Assembly: GCA_900556845.1 (NCBI GenBank)
Contig: USQO01000012.1
Coordinates: forward strand, 1-34,737
From: an uncultured Bacteroides sp.
GTDB lineage: Bacteria; Bacteroidota; Bacteroidia; Bacteroidales; Bacteroidaceae
Reading direction: 5' to 3'
Length of the DNA: 34,737 nt
This document shows positions 23,832 through 33,115 of this stretch, one piece after another. How positions within the stretch are numbered: the first letter of the stretch is position 1; each line of letters begins with the position of its first letter. The notes beneath the pieces are model-generated. The model was not told the DNA's origin, searched no databases, and worked only from the letters and a program-made list of their open reading frames with translations. A program made the translations under genes and the position numbers.

Positions 23832-24432
23832 GACTCTCTGTTTGTTTGTTGATATTTGACTTCAATTGACAAAAATAGGATAAATCTGATAATTTTCCAC
23901 AAATAAGCCGGTACATGTTGATTGTTGCTCAAGTGAAATAAAGTTTGATCATTGCAGTGATAAAGGCTCTTCATTTTTGTGTCGTGAGTTTATCTCAGTA
24001 AAGATGTGGCGGAAAGTTAGGGTTAAAAAGATAAAGTATTCTTTTGTCGTTTTTTTTGATGAAAGCAAAATCTGATACAAAGTTGAGTCTGTGAGATTTA
24101 AAAATTTACGGGTAGTGGTTCGTAAAAGTGATTTTACGGCACTCTGAAAGGTTGGGTGTCTGTTTATATTGTCGGTAATTAGAGCTTATTTTGTGAATTC
24201 TGTTTCTTTATTAGTGTGTATTATGTTAAAATAATTGTGTATTTACGTGTTTGTATTCTTTTTGATTGTAGTGAAATATGTTTGACTTATCCTATTCTAG
24301 AAAAGAAATCTTTTCGCGCGCGTACCTAATATATTATATATACATAGCGTCCAACTGAAAAAACCTTGAATTAAGGAAAAATAGAATTAAAATTCGTATC
24401 TTTATGGCCTGAAATTCATAGTTATATATACA
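23832..24432. other. 601-bp intergenic region, no gene recognised
   Basis: AT-rich gap between divergent transcripts. It holds the leftward SpmA/B promoter (23870-23877) and a hairpin CGTAAAA-GTGA-TTTTACG (24121-24138). A second palindrome GAAAAGA-AA-TCTTTTC (24300-24315) runs into (CG)4 and then an alternating A/T tract (to about 24353). A weak rightward -7-like TATCTTTA is at 24397-24404. One near-match to a DnaA box (TTTTCCACA, 23893-23901) is present, but there is no cluster. I see no tRNA, and only very short frames such as a 23-codon one at 24004. Confidence 0.7.
23870..23877 (-). promoter_or_regulatory. -7 box of SpmA/B-ybeY operon
   Basis: TATTTTTG on the minus strand, 38 bp before the start. 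A TTTG element lies 22 bp upstream (23903-23900), slightly longer than the usual 19-21 bp spacing. Confidence 0.6.
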
Positions 24433-25575
24433 ATGGCCATTATAATTAAAAAAGTAGCCGACAAGAAAGACTTAAAGGCATTTATCCGTTTTAACTACGA
24501 GTTATATAAAAATAATCCGTATGCGGTTCCCGATTTATACGATGACATGCTGAATACTTTTTCGCCCAAGAAAAATGCAGCTTTTGAATTTTGTGAGTCC
24601 GATTATTTTCTGGCTTATCAAGACGGGAAGCTGGTGGGACGTGTGGCAGCTATTATAAATCATCGTGCAAACGAAACTTGGAATAAGAAGGAAGTCCGTT
24701 TTGGATGGATTGACTTCATTGATAATCCGGAAGTTTCGGAAGCATTGCTGCAGGAAGTAGAGCGTTGGGGAAAATCGAAGGGAATGACTGAAATTGTCGG
24801 TCCGTTGGGATTTACTGATATGGATGCCGAAGGTATGCTGATAGAAGGTTTCGATCAGCTGAGCACTATGGCTACAATTTATAACTATCCGTATTACCCG
24901 CAGCATATGGAGCGTTTGGGCTATGAGAAAGCTGCTGATTGGGTAGAATTCAAACTGATAGTTCCAGACCGTCTTCCGGATAAGTTTGTGCGTATTGCCG
25001 AAATTATCATGCAGAAATACAATCTGAAAATAAAAAAGCTGAAGAATCGTAAGGAGATAGAACAGTATGATTACGGTCAGAAAATATTTGACCTGATTAA
25101 TGAAGCGTATGCTCCGTTATATGGTTATTCAAAAATGACGCAGGGACAGATTGATCAGTATGTAAAGATGTATCTGCCGATGCTGGACTTGCGGATGGTA
25201 ACTTTGGTAGAAGATGCCGAAAAGAATCTGGTTGCAGTAGGAATTTCGATGGCTTCTATGTCAGAAGCTTTGCAAAAAGCAAAAGGAAAACTGCTGCCTT
25301 TTGGATGGTATCATTTGCTGAAAGCATTATTTGTGAAACACTCTAAGACACTTGATTTGCTGTTGGTGGCTGTGAAGCCTGAATACCAGAGCAAGGGTGT
25401 AAATGCACTTCTTTTCTACGATTTGGTACCTATTTATCAGAAGATGGGTTTCAAATACGGAGAAAGTAATCCGGAACTGGAAGAGAACAAGAAAGTACAG
25501 GCACAGTGGAGTGCTTTTGAATCCGAGTTGCACAAACGCCGCCGTGCTTTTAGAAAGACAATCGATATAGATTAA
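24433..25575 (+). CDS. GNAT-like acyltransferase family protein
   Basis: 380-residue cytoplasmic protein. Its central and C-terminal parts resemble GNAT N-acyltransferases: a beta-rich FLAYQDGKLVGRVAAIIN segment, and LDLLLVAVKPEYQSKGVNAL, where the acyl-CoA-binding turn (Q/RxxGxG/A) would be. LLFYDLVPIYQKMGFKY follows, as in many GNAT C-termini. It is longer than a single GNAT domain, so a duplicated or extended fold as in the E. coli YghO group is likely. The substrate is unknown. It is the first gene of a rightward operon with 9 bp before parE. Confidence 0.68.
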   Translation: MAIIIKKVADKKDLKAFIRFNYELYKNNPYAVPDLYDDMLNTFSPKKNAAFEFCESDYFLAYQDGKLVGRVAAIINHRANETWNKKEVRFGWIDFIDNPEVSEALLQEVERWGKSKGMTEIVGPLGFTDMDAEGMLIEGFDQLSTMATIYNYPYYPQHMERLGYEKAADWVEFKLIVPDRLPDKFVRIAEIIMQKYNLKIKKLKNRKEIEQYDYGQKIFDLINEAYAPLYGYSKMTQGQIDQYVKMYLPMLDLRMVTLVEDAEKNLVAVGISMASMSEALQKAKGKLLPFGWYHLLKALFVKHSKTLDLLLVAVKPEYQSKGVNALLFYDLVPIYQKMGFKYGESNPELEENKKVQAQWSAFESELHKRRRAFRKTIDID

Positions 25576-25584
25576 AATAGATAC

Positions 25585-27498
25585 ATGGAAGAACTACAAG
25601 AGCAACAGGTAACCTATAACGAAGACAATATACGCCACCTTAGTGATATGGAGCATGTACGTACTCGTCCGGGTATGTATATCGGAAAACTGGGTGACGG
25701 TTCGCATGCAGAAGATGGTATCTACGTACTGTTGAAGGAAGTTATCGACAACAGTATTGACGAATTCAAGATGCATGCAGGAAAGAAAATTGAAATAGAA
25801 ATAGAAGATAACCTCCGTGTAAGCGTGCGTGACTATGGACGTGGTATCCCGCAGGGTAAGATGATTGAGGCGGTAAGTATGCTGAATACCGGAGGTAAAT
25901 ACGACAGCAAGGCATTTAAGAAAAGTGTGGGGTTGAATGGTGTCGGTGTAAAGGCTGTAAATGCATTGAGTTGTCGGTTTGAGGTGCGCAGTTACCGTGA
26001 CGGGAAAGTGCGTGTGGCTCAGTTTGAAAAAGGTGAATTGAAAAATGATTTTACTGAAGACTCTACTGAGGAAAATGGTACTTATATATTTTTCGAGCCT
26101 GATGCCACGTTGTTTGTCAGCTATAAGTTCCGTCCGGAATTTATCGAGGTAATGTTGCGTAACTATACCTATTTAAATACAGGCTTGTCTATTATCTACA
26201 ACGGACAGCGTATCCACTCGCGTAACGGACTGGTGGATTTGCTCAATGATAATATGACCGCAACCGGACTTTACCCGATTATTCATTTGCAGGCAGAAGA
26301 TATTGAGATAGCCTTTACACATACCGGCCAGTATGGTGAAGAGTATTATTCGTTTGTGAATGGACAGCATACCACACAGGGAGGAACTCATCAAAGTGCT
26401 TTCAAAGAGCATATAGCACGTACCATTAAGGAATTCTATAATAAGAATTTAGACTATTCCGATATCCGTAACGGACTGGTAGCTGCTATTGCCATTAATG
26501 TAGAGGAGCCTTTATTCGAAAGTCAGACTAAAATCAAGCTGGGCTCTACCAACATTGCACCCGATGGACCGAGTGTAAACAAGTTTGTGGGCGATTTTGT
26601 GAAAACAGAGGTAGATAACTACCTGCACAAATATCCGGATGTAGCCGATATTATCCAGCAAAAAATTCAGGAGTCAGAAAAGGAGCGCAAGGCAATAGCT
26701 GGGGTTACGAAATTGGCTCGCGAACGTGCCAAGAAAGCCAATTTGCATAACCGTAAGCTGCGCGACTGCAGAATCCATCTGAATGATGCAAAAGGAGACC
26801 GTACAGAAGAAAGTTGTATTTTCATCACTGAGGGAGACTCGGCCAGTGGCTCTATCACCAAAAGCCGGGATGTCAATACACAGGCAGTATTCAGTTTGCG
26901 CGGAAAACCTTTGAACTCGTTTGGGCTGACCAAGAAAGTGGTTTACGAAAACGAAGAATTCAACTTGCTGCAGGCTGCCCTGAACATTGAAGAAGGATTG
27001 GATGGATTGCGATACAATAAGGTTATCGTGGCTACCGATGCCGATGTAGATGGAATGCACATCCGTTTGCTCATGATTACATTCTTCCTGCAGTTCTTCC
27101 CCGATTTGATAAAGAAGGGACATGTGTATATTTTGCAGACTCCTTTGTTCCGTGTACGTAACAAGAAAAAGCGCACAAAAGGGGTTAAAGAAGAAAGCAG
27201 TAGCCGGGGGCGTTCTGAATATGAGACAATATATTGCTATACGGATGAAGAACGGATAAAAGCCATCGAACAGCTGGGACCGAATCCGGAGATTACCCGA
27301 TTCAAAGGATTGGGAGAGATTTCACCGGATGAGTTCCGAAACTTCATTGGAAAAGATATGCGCCTGGAGCAAGTAACCTTACGCAAGACCGATGCTGTAA
27401 AAGAACTGTTGGAATTCTACATGGGAAAGAATACCATGGAGCGTCAGAGTTTTATCATCGATAATCTGGTGGTAGAAGAAGATATTGTAACCCCTTAA
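25585..27498 (+). CDS. parE: DNA topoisomerase IV subunit B
   Basis: 637-residue ATPase subunit of a type IIA topoisomerase, which decatenates sister chromosomes together with ParC. The GHKL ATP site includes E52 and N56 (LLKEVIDNSIDEF), DYGRGIP and LNGVGVKAVNALS. The TOPRIM domain has E416 in ITEGDSASGS, and D485/D487 in ATDADVDGMHI bind Mg2+. The short form and the N-terminal sequence (HVRTRPGMYIGKLGD...EDGIYVLLKEV) favour ParE over GyrB, but the two are close paralogues. parC is not adjacent in this window. coaD follows 12 bp later. Confidence 0.9.
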   Translation: MEELQEQQVTYNEDNIRHLSDMEHVRTRPGMYIGKLGDGSHAEDGIYVLLKEVIDNSIDEFKMHAGKKIEIEIEDNLRVSVRDYGRGIPQGKMIEAVSMLNTGGKYDSKAFKKSVGLNGVGVKAVNALSCRFEVRSYRDGKVRVAQFEKGELKNDFTEDSTEENGTYIFFEPDATLFVSYKFRPEFIEVMLRNYTYLNTGLSIIYNGQRIHSRNGLVDLLNDNMTATGLYPIIHLQAEDIEIAFTHTGQYGEEYYSFVNGQHTTQGGTHQSAFKEHIARTIKEFYNKNLDYSDIRNGLVAAIAINVEEPLFESQTKIKLGSTNIAPDGPSVNKFVGDFVKTEVDNYLHKYPDVADIIQQKIQESEKERKAIAGVTKLARERAKKANLHNRKLRDCRIHLNDAKGDRTEESCIFITEGDSASGSITKSRDVNTQAVFSLRGKPLNSFGLTKKVVYENEEFNLLQAALNIEEGLDGLRYNKVIVATDADVDGMHIRLLMITFFLQFFPDLIKKGHVYILQTPLFRVRNKKKRTKGVKEESSSRGRSEYETIYCYTDEERIKAIEQLGPNPEITRFKGLGEISPDEFRNFIGKDMRLEQVTLRKTDAVKELLEFYMGKNTMERQSFIIDNLVVEEDIVTP

Positions 27499-27510
27499 TT
27501 TAGAAAAGAC

Positions 27511-27969
27511 GTGAGAAAAGCCATATTTCCCGGAACATTCGACCCGTTTACCATCGGGCATTATTCCGTAGTAAAGCGAGCGCTGACTTTTATGGATGAA
27601 GTTATCATCGGAATTGGCGTGAACGAAAAAAAGAAAACTTATTTCCCGATAGAGAAACGTGTAGAAATGATTCGTCGTCTGTTTGCTGATGAGCCTCACA
27701 TTCAGGTTGCAGCATATGATGGACTGACCGTAGATTTTGCGCGTGAGCAGGGAGCCGGTTTTATCATTCGTGGTATCCGTACCGTACACGATTTTGAGTA
27801 CGAAGAAACCATAGCCGATGTAAACCGGAAGCTTGCCGGAGTAGAGACTATTTTGCTGTTTACAGAGCCGGAGCTTACTTCGGTCAGCTCTACCATTGTG
27901 CGTGAGCTTTTGCATTATCAGAAAGATGTGACTCCTTTCTTGCCCGAAGGAATGGATATTCATCTTTAA
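27511..27969 (+). CDS. coaD: Phosphopantetheine adenylyltransferase
   Basis: 152-residue nucleotidyltransferase for the penultimate step of coenzyme A synthesis: 4'-phosphopantetheine + ATP gives dephospho-CoA. The TxGH motif is T14-I-G-H17 (FPGTFDPFTIGH), and the C-terminal SSTxxR element is SVSSTIVREL. The start codon is GTG (27511), placed 12 bp after parE. The length is typical. Confidence 0.96.
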   Translation: MRKAIFPGTFDPFTIGHYSVVKRALTFMDEVIIGIGVNEKKKTYFPIEKRVEMIRRLFADEPHIQVAAYDGLTVDFAREQGAGFIIRGIRTVHDFEYEETIADVNRKLAGVETILLFTEPELTSVSSTIVRELLHYQKDVTPFLPEGMDIHL

Positions 27970-27995
27970 GTATTAAGTTCCCCATAAAACTTATT

Positions 27996-29588
27996 ATGTT
28001 TATGCGAAAAATTATACAATCCTGTATATTGGCCTTGTTTGTAGCTATGCCTTTGCTGGCACAGGAAAATTATGCCCAGTCACCGGCACGTAAGCTACAG
28101 TTGGCTGAGTTTGCTATTTCCCGACTGTATGTCGACGAAGTCGATGAACCTAAGTTGGTAGAGGCAGCCATTATAAAGATGCTTGAACAACTGGACCCGC
28201 ACTCTACTTATTCTACGCCGGAAGAAGTAAAGGCACTGAACGAGCCCCTTCAGGGAAATTTCGATGGAATCGGTATTCAGTTCAATATGGCAACCGATAC
28301 ACTGTTTGTAATTCAACCGGTTTCTGGTGGACCTTCCGAAAAAGCTGGAATTCTGGCTGGCGACCGTATTATCGAAGTTAACGATACGGTGATTGCCGGA
28401 GTAAAAATGAGTACAGACGATGTAATGCGCCGATTGAAGGGCCCCAAGGGTACGGAGGTAAATATTAAAGTAATGCGTAAAGGGGTAGATGGACTTCTGT
28501 CTTTTACTTTGAAGCGAGACAAAATACCTGTACATAGTCTGGATGCGGCCTATATGGTGAATGCAACCACCGGATACATCTGCTTGAACCGTTTTGCTGC
28601 TACTACAGCCGATGAGTTTAAGGAAGCACTAGGCCGTTTGCAGGAAAAAGGAATGAAAGACCTGATACTCGACTTGCAAGGTAATGGAGGTGGCTATCTG
28701 AATGCAGCCATCGACTTGGCCAATGAGTTTTTGGGTAAAAAAGAGTTGATTGTATACACGGAAGGACGACGACAGCCGCGTGCCGATTTCTATGCAAAAG
28801 GAAACGGAGCCTTTCAGCAGGGGCGTCTTATCGTATTGGTGAATGAATATTCAGCTTCTGCGGCTGAGATTGTTACCGGTGCTGTGCAGGATTGGGACAG
28901 AGGTATCGTGATAGGTCGGCGTACCTTTGGTAAAGGTTTGGTTCAGCGTCCCATCGACTTGCCCGACGGTTCTATGATACGTCTTACGGTAGCACGTTAC
29001 TATACTCCGGCTGGCCGCTGCATACAGAAACCTTACGAAAGTGCCGAAGCTTACAGTCAAGACCTGATAGAACGCTACAACCGCGGTGAAATGCAGAGTG
29101 CCGACAGCATTCATTTCCCCGATTCATTAAAGTTCCGTACCCATAAGCTGAATCGTGTAGTATATGGCGGAGGCGGTATTATGCCCGATTATTTTGTGCC
29201 AATTGATACTACCATGTTTACTAAATACTACTTGAACTTGCGCGATAAAGGTGCAATCGTTCAACTTAATGTACGTTTAATAGACAGACATCGAAGTGAA
29301 TGGTTGAAAAAGTACAAGACATTCGAGCATTTTAGCCGTTCGTTCGAGGTGACAGATTCCATGCTTGAAGAACTGGTGACGATGGGAAAAGATATGGATG
29401 CTCCTTATAATGAAGAGCAATATCGTGTATCTTTACCTTTAATAAAAATACAGCTGAAAGCGTTGATAGCCCGTGATTTATGGGATATGAACGAGTATTT
29501 TCAGGTAATCAATACTTTGAGTGACCCGATGAAGAAAGCACTCGAATTATTGGAGAAACCTGGCTTGACTTTCCCGGAGAGGAAGTAA
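27996..29588 (+). CDS. Secreted S41 carboxyl-terminal processing protease
   Basis: 530-residue periplasmic serine protease of the CtpA/Prc family. It has a signal peptide (MRKIIQSCILALFVAMPLLAQ), an N-terminal helical region, a PDZ domain (about 85-165, GIGIQFNMATDTLFVI, then AGILAGDRIIEVNDTVI), and the S41 catalytic domain. By alignment to E. coli Prc spacing, S288 (SASAAEIV) and K313 (RTFGKG) form the Ser-Lys dyad. About 120 residues follow the protease core. It is the last gene of the GNAT-parE-coaD operon and ends 1 bp from the convergent PAP2 gene, with no terminator between. Its targets are unknown. Confidence 0.93.
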   Translation: MFMRKIIQSCILALFVAMPLLAQENYAQSPARKLQLAEFAISRLYVDEVDEPKLVEAAIIKMLEQLDPHSTYSTPEEVKALNEPLQGNFDGIGIQFNMATDTLFVIQPVSGGPSEKAGILAGDRIIEVNDTVIAGVKMSTDDVMRRLKGPKGTEVNIKVMRKGVDGLLSFTLKRDKIPVHSLDAAYMVNATTGYICLNRFAATTADEFKEALGRLQEKGMKDLILDLQGNGGGYLNAAIDLANEFLGKKELIVYTEGRRQPRADFYAKGNGAFQQGRLIVLVNEYSASAAEIVTGAVQDWDRGIVIGRRTFGKGLVQRPIDLPDGSMIRLTVARYYTPAGRCIQKPYESAEAYSQDLIERYNRGEMQSADSIHFPDSLKFRTHKLNRVVYGGGGIMPDYFVPIDTTMFTKYYLNLRDKGAIVQLNVRLIDRHRSEWLKKYKTFEHFSRSFEVTDSMLEELVTMGKDMDAPYNEEQYRVSLPLIKIQLKALIARDLWDMNEYFQVINTLSDPMKKALELLEKPGLTFPERK

Positions 29589-29589
29589 T

Positions 29590-30186
29590 TCATTCACCAA
29601 ATAAAACTTTGTTCAGCCAGCGGTTGATATAGACATTTGCGAAAGCACAGCCTATACCAATCGCTGCTCCGCTGATAACATCCGATGGATAATGTACCCC
29701 CAGATTCATACGGCTGATTCCGACAGTGCAGGCCCAGGCCGCCGACGGAGCAATAACATACCATTTAGGGTACTTGATACATAACGATGTAGCCAGTGAA
29801 AAAGCTCCGGCAGTATGTCCTGACGGGAATGAGGGAGAATCTTCTATTGCATGTGGAATGATGTATCCCGGATGAGCCTCGTAAGGCCGGGTACGGCCGA
29901 CGGCATATTTCAATCCGTAAGTCAGTACTGTTGCTTCAATTACACTTGTACCTATATATATAGCATCTTTCAGGAGCTTGTCATTTTTAGCAGCCAAAGC
30001 ATAAACTCCCATTGCGACAGGAGTACCCACTACCAGATAGGGAGCTGAATTACTGATGCCCTTGCTGAATCCATGCATGTTCCATCCATTAATACTATGC
30101 AAAGACCGGGCATCCCATCCCTGTGCCTGAACTTGAACAGTCATTCCCAGCAGGCAAATCAAACTAATAAATATCCAATTTCTCAT
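29590..30186 (-). CDS. PAP2-family phosphatase, exported
   Basis: 198-residue phosphatidic acid phosphatase type 2 protein. The three family motifs are complete: KYAVGRTRP, SFPSGHT and SRMNLGVHYPSD, giving the two catalytic His and the conserved Arg. The N-terminal MRNWIFISLICLLGMTVQVQA looks like a signal peptide, and a few further hydrophobic stretches may be membrane helices. Likely substrates are lipid phosphates or undecaprenyl diphosphate at the outer face of the inner membrane or in the periplasm. The start is ATG 30186. The frame extends 13 codons further, but these cover the promoter. Confidence 0.9.
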   Translation of the reverse strand: MRNWIFISLICLLGMTVQVQAQGWDARSLHSINGWNMHGFSKGISNSAPYLVVGTPVAMGVYALAAKNDKLLKDAIYIGTSVIEATVLTYGLKYAVGRTRPYEAHPGYIIPHAIEDSPSFPSGHTAGAFSLATSLCIKYPKWYVIAPSAAWACTVGISRMNLGVHYPSDVISGAAIGIGCAFANVYINRWLNKVLFGE

Positions 30187-30206
30187 AAGTGAACAGTTAT
30201 TTTCTG

Positions 30207-30237
30207 CAAAGATAATCAAAAACAAGCGTACACCAAA
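30207..30237 (-). promoter_or_regulatory. Promoter of PAP2 gene
   Basis: On the minus strand, TTTG (30237-30234), 19 bp, then TATCTTTG (30214-30207): an exact match to the Bacteroides -33/-7 consensus, 20 bp before ATG 30186. It supports the chosen start. Confidence 0.8.
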
Positions 30238-30259
30238 TAAAGAAAAATTTCTATAATCC

Positions 30260-30290
30260 CTTGTATTCTCAGCATAATTTCCTACTTTTG
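30260..30290 (+). promoter_or_regulatory. Promoter of fumarate reductase operon
   Basis: CTTG (30260-30263), 19 bp, then TACTTTTG (30283-30290), a near-consensus Bacteroides promoter. The leader to ATG 30360 is about 60 bases and strongly A/T-rich, as in highly expressed Bacteroides genes. Confidence 0.75.
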
Positions 30291-30359
30291 TGGAGTAAAT
30301 GTCCCGTTCAAAACCGAATTTTTATTTTAAACAATTAAATAATTTAAAATCAATCATTT

Positions 30360-31049
30360 ATGTGGTTAAGTAATTCATCTATCGGTAGGAAAGTGGTGAT
30401 GAGCGTTACAGGCATTGCCCTTGTCCTCTTTCTGACATTTCACATGGCGATGAACCTTGTTGCATTGTTCTCTGGTGAGGCATACAACATGATTTGCGAA
30501 TTCCTGGGTGCCAACTGGTATGCGTTGGTAGCAACTGTAGGTTTGGCCGCTTTGTTTGTAATTCACATTCTTTACGCATTCTGGCTGACAATCCAGAACC
30601 GTGCAGCACGTGGTAACGAACGTTATGCAGTTACTGCACGTCCTAAGAATGTAGAATGGGCATCTCAGAACATGTTGGCTTTAGGTGTAGTGGTAATTCT
30701 TGGTCTTGCCCTTCACTTTGTTAACTTCTGGTACAAAATGCAGTTTGCAGAAATTATTCACGAACCAATGTTGGGTGGTCTTCACGCAACAGACGGTTAC
30801 GGTTACATTATGCAGACATTCTCTAACCCTGTGTTCTTTGTTTTGTATCTTGTATGGCTTGCAGCACTTTGGTTCCACCTCACACACGGATTCTGGAGCT
30901 CAATGCAGTCATTGGGATGGAACAACAAGATTTGGATTAACCGTTGGAAATGTATCTCTAACATCTATTCTACAATCATCGTATTGGGCTTTGCTCTTGT
31001 AGCTGTTGTATTCTTCCTGAAGAACATGATGGGTTGCGGTGCTTGCTAA
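30360..31049 (+). CDS. sdhC: Succinate dehydrogenase/fumarate reductase cytochrome b subunit
   Basis: 229-residue integral membrane anchor of a type B quinol:fumarate reductase. It has five hydrophobic segments, with histidines placed inside helices to ligate two hemes b (TFHMAMN, FVIHILYAF, ALHFVNFWY, WFHLTHGFW). The single long anchor with five helices matches the Wolinella/Bacillus/Bacteroides type, not the two-subunit E. coli type. It heads a three-gene operon: the flavoprotein starts 35 bp downstream. With menaquinol as donor it supports anaerobic fumarate respiration leading to succinate and propionate. Often named frdC. Confidence 0.95.
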   Translation: MWLSNSSIGRKVVMSVTGIALVLFLTFHMAMNLVALFSGEAYNMICEFLGANWYALVATVGLAALFVIHILYAFWLTIQNRAARGNERYAVTARPKNVEWASQNMLALGVVVILGLALHFVNFWYKMQFAEIIHEPMLGGLHATDGYGYIMQTFSNPVFFVLYLVWLAALWFHLTHGFWSSMQSLGWNNKIWINRWKCISNIYSTIIVLGFALVAVVFFLKNMMGCGAC

Positions 31050-31084
31050 TCTTAAAAGTGTAACTGATTTAAATTGAAAACATT

Positions 31085-33067
31085 ATGACTAAAATATTAG
31101 ATTCTAAGATTCCTGAAGGCCCAATAGCTGAGAAATGGACTAACTATAAAGCTCACCAGAAATTGGTGAACCCGGCTAACAAACGTCGTTTGGATATCAT
31201 TGTTGTAGGTACTGGTTTGGCAGGTGCTTCTGCTGCTGCTTCACTGGGTGAAATGGGATTCCGTGTATTCAACTTCTGTATCCAGGACTCTCCACGTCGT
31301 GCACACTCTATCGCTGCACAGGGTGGTATCAACGCAGCTAAGAACTATCAGAATGATGGTGACTCTGTATATCGTCTTTTCTACGATACTGTGAAAGGTG
31401 GTGACTATCGTGCTCGTGAAGCTAACGTATACCGTCTTGCTGAAGTATCAAACAATATTATCGACCAGTGTGTTGCTCAGGGTGTTCCTTTCGCTCGCGA
31501 ATACGGTGGTACACTTGCTAACCGTTCTTTCGGTGGTGCACAGGTATCTCGTACTTTCTACGCTAAAGGTCAGACTGGTCAGCAGTTGCTGTTGGGTGCT
31601 TACTCTGCATTGAGCCGTCAGGTAGGTATCGGTACTGTTAAACTGTTTACTCGTTACGAAATGCTTGATGTAGTATTGGTTGACGGCCGTGCTCGCGGTA
31701 TCATTGCTAAGAACCTTGTAACTGGTAAATTGGAACGCTTTGCTGCTCACGCAGTTGTTATCGCTACCGGTGGTTACGGTAATACTTACTTCCTTTCTAC
31801 TAACGCTATGGGATGTAACGTAACAGCAGCAATGTCTTGCTACCGTAAAGGTGCAATGTTTGCTAACCCTGCTTACGTACAGATTCACCCGACTTGTATT
31901 CCTGTACACGGTGACAAACAGTCTAAGCTTACACTTATGTCTGAGTCATTGCGTAACGACGGTCGTATCTGGGTTCCTAAGAAACTTGAAGATGCTAAGG
32001 CATTGCAGGCTGGAACTAAGAAAGGTAGTGATATTCCAGAAGAAGATCGTGACTACTACTTGGAACGTCGTTATCCGGCATTTGGTAACTTGGTTCCACG
32101 TGACGTTGCATCACGTGCAGCTAAAGAACGTTGTGACCACGGTTACGGTGTAAATAATACAGGTCTTGCTGTATTCCTTGATTTCTCTGAAAGTATCGAA
32201 CGTCTGGGTCTTGATGTAGTACTTCAGCGTTATGGTAACCTCTTCGATATGTACGAAGAAATCACTGACGTTAATCCGGGTGAACTTGCAAAAGAAATCA
32301 ACGGACGTAAATATTACAACCCAATGATGATTTATCCTGCTATTCACTATACAATGGGTGGTATTTGGGTTGACTACGAACTTCAGACAACTATTAAGGG
32401 TCTGTTTGCAATCGGTGAATGTAATTTCTCTGACCACGGCGCTAACCGTCTGGGTGCATCTGCTTTGATGCAGGGTCTTGCTGATGGTTACTTTGTATTG
32501 CCATACACTATCCAGAACTACTTGTCTGACCAAATTACAGTTCCACGCTTCTCTACAGATCTTCCTGAATTTGCAGAAGCAGAAAAAGCTGTACAGGCTA
32601 AGATTGACCATCTGATGAATATCAAGGGTAAGAAGTCTGTAGATTCAATCCACAAGGAATTGGGACGTGTAATGTGGGACTTCGTTGGTATGGGTCGTAC
32701 TAAAGAAGGTTTGCTGAAAGGTCTTGAACGTCTGAAAGAAATCCGTAAGGAATTCGAAACAGAACTGTTCATCCCAGGTTCTAAAGAAGGTATGAACATC
32801 GAGCTTGACAAAGCATTCCGTTTGGATGACTTCATTACAATGGGTCAGCTGATTGCTTACGATGCATTGAACCGTGAAGAATCTTGTGGTGGTCACTTCC
32901 GCGAAGAACATCAGACAGAAGAAGGTGAAGCTAAGCGTGATGATGAAAACTTCTTCTATGTAGCTTGCTGGGAATACCAGGGAAGCGATGACAAGGCTCC
33001 GGTACTTTACAAAGAACCATTGGTTTACGAAGCAATTAAAGTACAGACTCGTAACTACAAGAGCTAA
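31085..33067 (+). CDS. frdA: Fumarate reductase/succinate dehydrogenase flavoprotein subunit
   Basis: 660-residue catalytic subunit with covalent FAD that interconverts fumarate and succinate. The dinucleotide-binding GTGLAG is at 42-47, and the FAD-linking His is probably H74 in RRAHSIAAQGG. Substrate and FAD regions such as HPTCIP, HYTMGGIWVDYE and GECNFSDHGANRLGAS are intact. In Bacteroides this enzyme works chiefly as fumarate reductase. Codon use is strongly biased (GCT, GGT, CGT, AAC favoured) compared with earlier genes, consistent with very high expression. Confidence 0.97.
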   Translation: MTKILDSKIPEGPIAEKWTNYKAHQKLVNPANKRRLDIIVVGTGLAGASAAASLGEMGFRVFNFCIQDSPRRAHSIAAQGGINAAKNYQNDGDSVYRLFYDTVKGGDYRAREANVYRLAEVSNNIIDQCVAQGVPFAREYGGTLANRSFGGAQVSRTFYAKGQTGQQLLLGAYSALSRQVGIGTVKLFTRYEMLDVVLVDGRARGIIAKNLVTGKLERFAAHAVVIATGGYGNTYFLSTNAMGCNVTAAMSCYRKGAMFANPAYVQIHPTCIPVHGDKQSKLTLMSESLRNDGRIWVPKKLEDAKALQAGTKKGSDIPEEDRDYYLERRYPAFGNLVPRDVASRAAKERCDHGYGVNNTGLAVFLDFSESIERLGLDVVLQRYGNLFDMYEEITDVNPGELAKEINGRKYYNPMMIYPAIHYTMGGIWVDYELQTTIKGLFAIGECNFSDHGANRLGASALMQGLADGYFVLPYTIQNYLSDQITVPRFSTDLPEFAEAEKAVQAKIDHLMNIKGKKSVDSIHKELGRVMWDFVGMGRTKEGLLKGLERLKEIRKEFETELFIPGSKEGMNIELDKAFRLDDFITMGQLIAYDALNREESCGGHFREEHQTEEGEAKRDDENFFYVACWEYQGSDDKAPVLYKEPLVYEAIKVQTRNYKS

Positions 33068-33115
33068 TTGAGCTAATCTGAGACGAAGTAAAACAATTTA
33101 AAGAAAAGAAGTAAA

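Noticed and set aside
24004..24075. 23-codon basic peptide MWRKVRVKKIKYSFVV...
   Set aside because: Too short, with no promoter or conservation evidence. Expected by chance.
23832..24432. Chromosomal replication origin
   Set aside because: Only one near-match to a DnaA box (TTTTCCACA) and no cluster or adjacent dnaA/dnaN. AT-richness and a parS 4 kb away are not enough.
25329..25340. parS half-site GTGAAACA
   Set aside because: Left half absent and inside a gene. Chance 8-bp match.
32090..32110. Second parS site (TTCCACGTGA within frdA)
   Set aside because: Only the left half and centre match. The right half diverges, and it lies in coding sequence.
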